Below are positions 59,290-64,000 of a stretch of DNA of 64,000 nt, piece by piece. Every line of letters begins with the position of its first letter. Position 1 is the stretch's first letter. The position numbers and the translations under genes are program-made. Under the pieces are notes generated by a model. It was not told where the DNA came from. It did no database searches and saw only the letters and a list, made by a program, of their open reading frames with translations. Origin of the DNA: Oryzias latipes (Eukaryota > Chordata > Actinopteri > Beloniformes > Adrianichthyidae); NCBI RefSeq assembly GCF_002234675.1, contig NC_019866.2, positions 23,157,455-23,221,454 of the forward strand. Reading direction: 5' to 3'.

Positions 59290-62220
59290 CTCTCTCTATG
59301 TATCCTGACCATCTCTAGGTCGTAAAGAAGACGCAAAGAACCATGAAAATATCTGTACCATTTTAATCACACAAACTTAATTAATTAATAAAATACAATG
59401 AAAACTCTAGGAAAGAATAAATTAGTGTCAAAACTAAAGACACTTTTTTTCAAAATTTGAAACTGAAGTTGACTGAACTTTGATTTAGGCTTTTAGAATT
59501 TTTAACCTCAGTCAAAACCAAAAAATATAGAAAAGTTTTAAGAGGTTATTTTTACAAATCATATATTCATTATTTTTTTTGCAAAAAAAAAAAAAATATA
59601 TATATATATATATAAATATATAAAAAGTCAGATTATTGATCACTAAGAGTAAAAACTGTCCACAATGGTTGGAAAGACTGAACGAGTGAAAGAAAAAAAA
59701 CATTTTTTTAATCATGACCTTTTTACCTTTTCAGAAACCGTTGTGTGTCTTTTCACCTGCCTCTTACCCCAACTAGGATGAGGGGGTTTGACGACACGCC
59801 GTCCTAAGGAAAAAATGCTGTTTGAACTGAAACATACCAAACGGTTCAAATCTGCATCCCTGGAAGAGGACCACGGAGATTTAAGACCTGTGACTAGGTC
59901 TCCAGCAGAAAGTCTGTTGTAGTGAATTCTATGCCGGCCAATAGACTGGTCCCATCCCTGGGTCCGGATGGACCTGATCCGTGAACCAGTCAGACCACAA
60001 CAACAAAGCAAGTAAAAGCACTTTATGTTGGGGTTCGAGTCCCCAAAGTGGCCTGGAATTCTGAAAAAAGGTACAGGTTTGATTCCTGTTGCCTAAAGCA
60101 CTTGTGTAAGGGTTCGAGTCCTCAAAGTGGCAGAGAATTCTAAAAGAAAATGGTTCGAGTCCTGTTTTAAAAGTGTCAAAAAGAAAGAAAAAACAGACAT
60201 TTATATCAGATCAAAGTTAGTCTGCAAATCAGGTCAGACAAACATGTATCAGGTGTTCAGTCACGAGTCATGGAGCACACAAAAAGACTTTATTCACTTT
60301 TCCTGTTTTCTTTACAGAAGACTCAAAACTTTGATGGGTGAAAATGCAGTTTGTCAGCTCCAATGAAGAAAACTGCAGGTTAAAGGAAAATGTTTATAAT
60401 GTTCTCAGTAATAAAACCAAAAAAACGTTTGCTTTTTGAGGTGACTGGATTATTCCTTCCAGAAAAAGCGGCTTTGGACAGACAGTCCAAATCGGATTCT
60501 GATTCTGATTCAGACTGTTTTCTCCTTTCGGGCCTGTCAAACTTGGAACATAATCCCAGAAAGCGTTTGACAGCTCTCCACACTTACAATTAAGATCATG
60601 GCTGCTGGAAAACCAAACTTGCACTCACAAATAACACCAGGGAAAATGCCATAAAACTGCTACCAAAACAAAAGTCAAAAATAAAACATGGGGGGAAAAG
60701 TGGTCATAAATGTTTGCAGTATTGTTCTGATTTTGGCGATTTTATTGTTGTACACAGTGGGGAACTATGTATTTAAACCTTTTTAAACTTAATATATGTT
60801 GTGCCAATTTTATTTCATTCAGTTTCATGTCAATAATGTAATTTTATTTATTTTATTTTATTATATTTAACCTACAGTGTCTTGGTGGATGGAGGATGAA
60901 AATGAGCCAAAGCTATAATCCTGCATATGTACAGTGTATTTTAGAGCACTCCACAGTATTTTTGTTGCATGCATTGTCCCTTTAATAAATACATACAAAT
61001 ACATACACACAATTTTAAACCAATTACTTTCACACTTTTGTCATTTTTCATGCCAGACAAGGAAAAACTACAGAAAACAAGCTGAGAAACCAGCAGTGAA
61101 GTTCTCACTCATCAGCTGTTTAAAGATGGATTGTTCTATTTATAGGTATAGATTATATGACTTTATACAGAGGAAGGGTCAGAGCTGAGAGGCGTCAGAG
61201 TTTGTCAATAAAACCTCAAAATTCGCAGATTAAAGCTGTAGAAATTTTCCATCACACGGTCCTTTAATGGACTCTCTTTATCAAAAATGTTCTCCACCTG
61301 CTGCTTTCCCATATCTGCTAAATACTCAGCTTATCTTCTGCTTATAGTTCAAAACACGGTTTTGGTTCTGTTTGGAGAGAAAAAACATTTTCTCCTATCA
61401 AAAAAAGAAAACTTTGCATACATTTCTTGCAAGTTTTATTTTTTTTAAAAAAGGCTAGAAACATTTGCTAAGTTGTCCTGAAAATGGTCTCCATGACAAC
61501 ATTTGATCCAAAGGGGTTCCCGTATTTTTACATCTAAAATTTGCAGATCAATAGTTTCTGCAGCCACACTAGGATATTTGATCACAGCTGTTTTCATTGT
61601 GACAACAACAGTACAAATAGTTAATAACACAAAGACTGTGCCTCTAATTCTTTAATTATACATTTCAAAAGTAAAAACTTTTCACAAGTAAAGGAAAAAC
61701 GTGCTTGATTAAGACAAATAAAGAATTCAGAAAAATAATTTTTTGATTGAAAAATAGACTTAATTCCAATTCAGAACTCAAACCTGGCTTTGAAGAGCTT
61801 GAAAAACCAATTCTGTGCTCACTTGTTGAAGTCAAAGAGAAAATAAACTTTGTAATATTCACATTTCTGGAAAAGCAAAAAAGAACTTCTCACAGAAAGA
61901 ACGGTTTGTCTCCAGTTGTCTTTAAAATAAACATTTCTTTTTTCTGAACCGTCTTTATCAAAATAGGAAGAATGTTGCAGAGTATCAAAGTATTCAGACG
62001 CTTCTCTGCTTATCAGAGTCGCTTCTTCAGAACCGAAGCAACAAAACGTCTCCGGGATGAAGCTGGAGTAACAGAATCCTGCGAGAAGCTGACCTGAATG
62101 ATGGAGAATCTTCACAGACAGAAACACATTAAAACCCCATTAAAGGTCAGCAGCCAGCATTCTGCACCCACAGCACACCTTTGCTCCTGGCTCCTCCCAC
62201 CTGCTTTTGTCACACGAGGC
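59290..62220. other. Spacer between naa60 and the DNase I gene
   Basis: Low-complexity A and TA runs at 59585-59625, a GATTCT repeat at 60495-60515, and the tandem pair at 60016-60172. The minus frame 59712-60011 has no recognisable motif. No gene recognised. Confidence 0.5.
60016..60172. repeat. Tandem pair of about 80-bp units with tRNA B-box-like words
   Basis: Two diverged units, each with GGGTTCGAGTCC, CAAAGTGGC and GAATTCT in order and a second TTCGAGTCCTG or TTTGATTCCTG word. GGTTCGAGTCC equals the pol III B box, but no cloverleaf can be built around it. Confidence 0.6.
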
Positions 62221-62292
62221 AAATAAAAGGCTTGAGCAGTGGACCCCAGCAGAGACCTCCCGTCTACAGATCTGGTTTCTTCAACAGTTCAG
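62221..62292 (+). promoter_or_regulatory. dnase1: TATA-like box and non-coding first exon of the DNase I gene
   Basis: AAATAAAAGG at 62221-62230 is a TATA-like element. About 30 bases on, the sequence runs to AACAGTTCAG|GTAAGG, a strong donor at 62293-62294. A short leader exon (about 62252-62292) spliced to the exon opening at 63497 is the natural model, as in other secreted-protein genes with short first exons. The start site is inferred from the TATA spacing. Confidence 0.55.
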
Positions 62293-63139
62293 GTAAGGCT
62301 CATTCTCTCTAAAAAAATCTTGTGTTGGAGCTTCGATTTGCATGAGCGGTTCAGTGTTAAAAACTCAGTTAAAGAACAGAAAACAGTTCTGGGACCTTTT
62401 TGTTAAAGTTTGACAAACTCTAACAGACGTGAAAACCCTGACTTCCAGCTGCCCTTTTTTTAATCTTTATTTTCTGGAAATTGCTCCCACTGTCGCGGCG
62501 TAACCACGGTGACAGGATACCATAACCTGCAGGTCTGCAAAAGTCTTGAAAGCCATAGCGTCCAGAGCAGAGCCTGGATGACGGCGTGCCGTTGGGTCAC
62601 GCTGCCACATGTCCAGCCGAGCAGGTGCTGGCTTCTTCTCTTTCTCCCGTCCATTGACTTCTAGTGGAAAACGGGATGCTGTCCAAACCAAGTCATTCTT
62701 AAAGGTTTTGGATGAACTTCTTTAACCATCGGACTCAAAAATGACTTTGTAATGATGGTCTGATACGGTTTGAGAAGGTTCGCCGGCTCCTGTCACAGAG
62801 CTGGAGCTGCACTTACTCCACGTCTCTACATTTCAGTTGTTGTCTTTCAGCCGCCCTGAAGTAAATTAGCTCTTTTAGTCTCCGATCTCAGCCCTCAGGG
62901 GCCGTGTCCTGCTCCTTTTCCTGCTGCTTCTGTTCTTCGGCTTCTGATAGGAGGGACACACCTGATGCAGAAACCTGGAAAACAGCTGGAAACTAGTCCT
63001 GAGGACCGGAGATTTGTTGTTTAGCTCCACTGGCTGAAAAACAAACCTAAACCATTACACTTCCACCGCCGTGCTTCACAGTAGGGACAAGGCCAGTCCA
63101 AACCCTTTTTCCTGACTTTAAATTTTTTTTTTTTACCAC

Positions 63140-63387
63140 AGTAAAACAACCTAGGACATATTTTCTGCAGAACGGCAGCAGATCTTTGGAAATTAACCTC
63201 TCACTTGGACAATTTCCTACATCATAACTAAGCTCTTTTTCAAACAGAATTTCTCACAGTTCACAACGATTTGTATAAAGAAATACTCAGAAATGCACTT
63301 TTGAGCTTAATTTTCTTATATATGTCCTCCATCATCAAAACAATGCTACAAGAACAGGCTAAAAACATCATTTTGTGGGTCTTTAAA
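63140..63387 (+). mobile_element. AGWCCCACTC-family fragment just upstream of the DNase I coding exon
   Basis: It contains GGACATATTTTCTGCAGAAC, CACAACGATTTGTATAAAGA and the right terminus TTTTGTGGGTCTTTAA. It lies in the first intron of the DNase I gene, 110 bases before the coding exon. Confidence 0.5.
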
Positions 63388-63497
63388 ATGACAGAAGTGT
63401 CTGAGTTGAAGACGACGAGTGACATGATGAACTCAGAGGGTTTTCTATGCAGAGAACCTTCAGACTGACCTGTTTGCATCGCTCTCTGGCTCTCAGG

Positions 63498-64000
63498 ATG
63501 CGCTGGCTTTGCACCACGGGGCTCTTTGCGGGCCTCCTGCACCTGTCCTCCTCCCTGCTGCTGGGGGCCTTCAACATCAGGACTTTCGGAGACGCCAAAG
63601 CTTCCAACGAAACCCTGATGAACATCATCAGCACGGTCTGCGGCAGCAGGCCTTCCTTTTTATTTTGGGTTTCTAAAAAGGCTATAGCACTTCAAAATAA
63701 AAGAAAAAAACGTGATTAAAATGGAAATTTTAAAGAAAAAAGGAGTGAGAGTTGCATAAAACTGAAACAGAACTTACTTCATAGGCAAATGTCGCTTTGA
63801 GATGTTTCAAACTTTGTCAAATCTTTTATTCTGTTGGAGTTAAATTGCTCCTTTCTATACATTCTCACAAACAGACTGATAGAAACAGTTCCAGCTGAAG
63901 TTTGGAGCGCCTGAGCAGAACTTATGGTTCCTCCACAGGTTGTCCATCGCTATGACATCATTCTGATCCAGGAGGTCAGAGACGTCGACCTTTCAGCGAC
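63498..64000 (+). CDS. dnase1: Deoxyribonuclease I family protein, 5' part (gene continues past the window)
   Basis: Secreted Ca2+/Mg2+-dependent endonuclease. First coding exon 63498-63635 (46 codons; exon opens at 63497 after TCTCAG), second coding exon from 63939 to beyond the window edge. It begins [23 protein letters not shown], a hydrophobic signal peptide. Then come the first core strand [14 protein letters not shown] and, in the next exon, [16 protein letters not shown]. The Glu of QEVRD is the family's catalytic metal-binding residue. Compare AFNIQTFGETKMSN and YDIALVQEVRD in mammalian DNase I. DNase1L3 or another paralogue cannot be fully excluded from 66 residues. The donor after 63635 is GTCTGC, a weak form; reading through would stop at 63717 with no family match. 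Confidence 0.85.

Noticed and set aside
60016..60172. tRNA genes
   Set aside because: B-box words only; no A box at proper spacing and no cloverleaf stems.

Overview
The window is animal DNA, most likely from a percomorph teleost, possibly medaka-like. Its genes are split into short exons with GT-AG introns and match vertebrate orthologues. Its spacers are packed with fish-type DNA transposons, non-autonomous hairpin elements, tRNA-derived SINEs, microsatellites and long G/C homopolymers. There is no bacterial-style operon, CRISPR array or phage region. Gene identities come from reading the translations; no database search was run.

Four genes are supported. (1) ppp1r9b (spinophilin/neurabin-2), minus strand. 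Thirteen coding exons run from 21,509 down to 4,750, with a non-coding first exon in a CpG-rich promoter near 24.4 kb. It encodes about 871 residues: actin-binding N-terminus, PP1-docking RKIRF, PDZ domain and coiled coil. (2) carhsp1 (CRHSP-24, a cold-shock-domain RNA-binding protein), minus strand. Four coding exons (33,217 to 26,760) encode 158 aa, with a candidate non-coding first exon near 49.0 kb. (3) naa60 (Golgi-associated N-alpha-acetyltransferase 60), minus strand. Five coding exons (56,699 to 52,351) encode 242 aa, the human length. Its last intron has AT-AC ends and a U12-type branch site, so it looks like a minor-spliceosome intron. (4) A DNase I family gene (dnase1-like), plus strand. 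Its non-coding first exon and first two coding exons lie at the right edge, and the gene runs out of the window.

Layout: 1-2.8 kb is the spacer beyond ppp1r9b. 2.85-4.44 kb is a PIF/Harbinger-type element carrying a broken Myb/SANT gene. 4.7-24.5 kb is ppp1r9b, whose 9.2-kb intron (8-17.2 kb) holds a Tc1 relic, a cluster of TTAA-type MITEs and a 0.7-kb tetranucleotide array, and whose first coding intron (18.6-21.2 kb) holds a degenerate GATATATCGCAAT array interrupted by a pogo/Tigger-like insertion. 26.4-49.1 kb is carhsp1 with its repeat-rich long first intron, including a second Tigger copy and two hAT-like elements with clear 8-bp target duplications. 52.3-58.7 kb is naa60 with a SINE and a hAT transposase fragment. 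58.9-62.2 kb is a LINE fragment and spacer. 62.2-64 kb is the DNase I gene.

The genes do not form a pathway. Spinophilin scaffolds PP1 on actin at synapses, CARHSP1 binds mRNA, NAA60 acetylates N-termini of membrane proteins and DNase I is a secreted nuclease. carhsp1, naa60 and dnase1 have human counterparts on 16p13, while human PPP1R9B is on 17q21.
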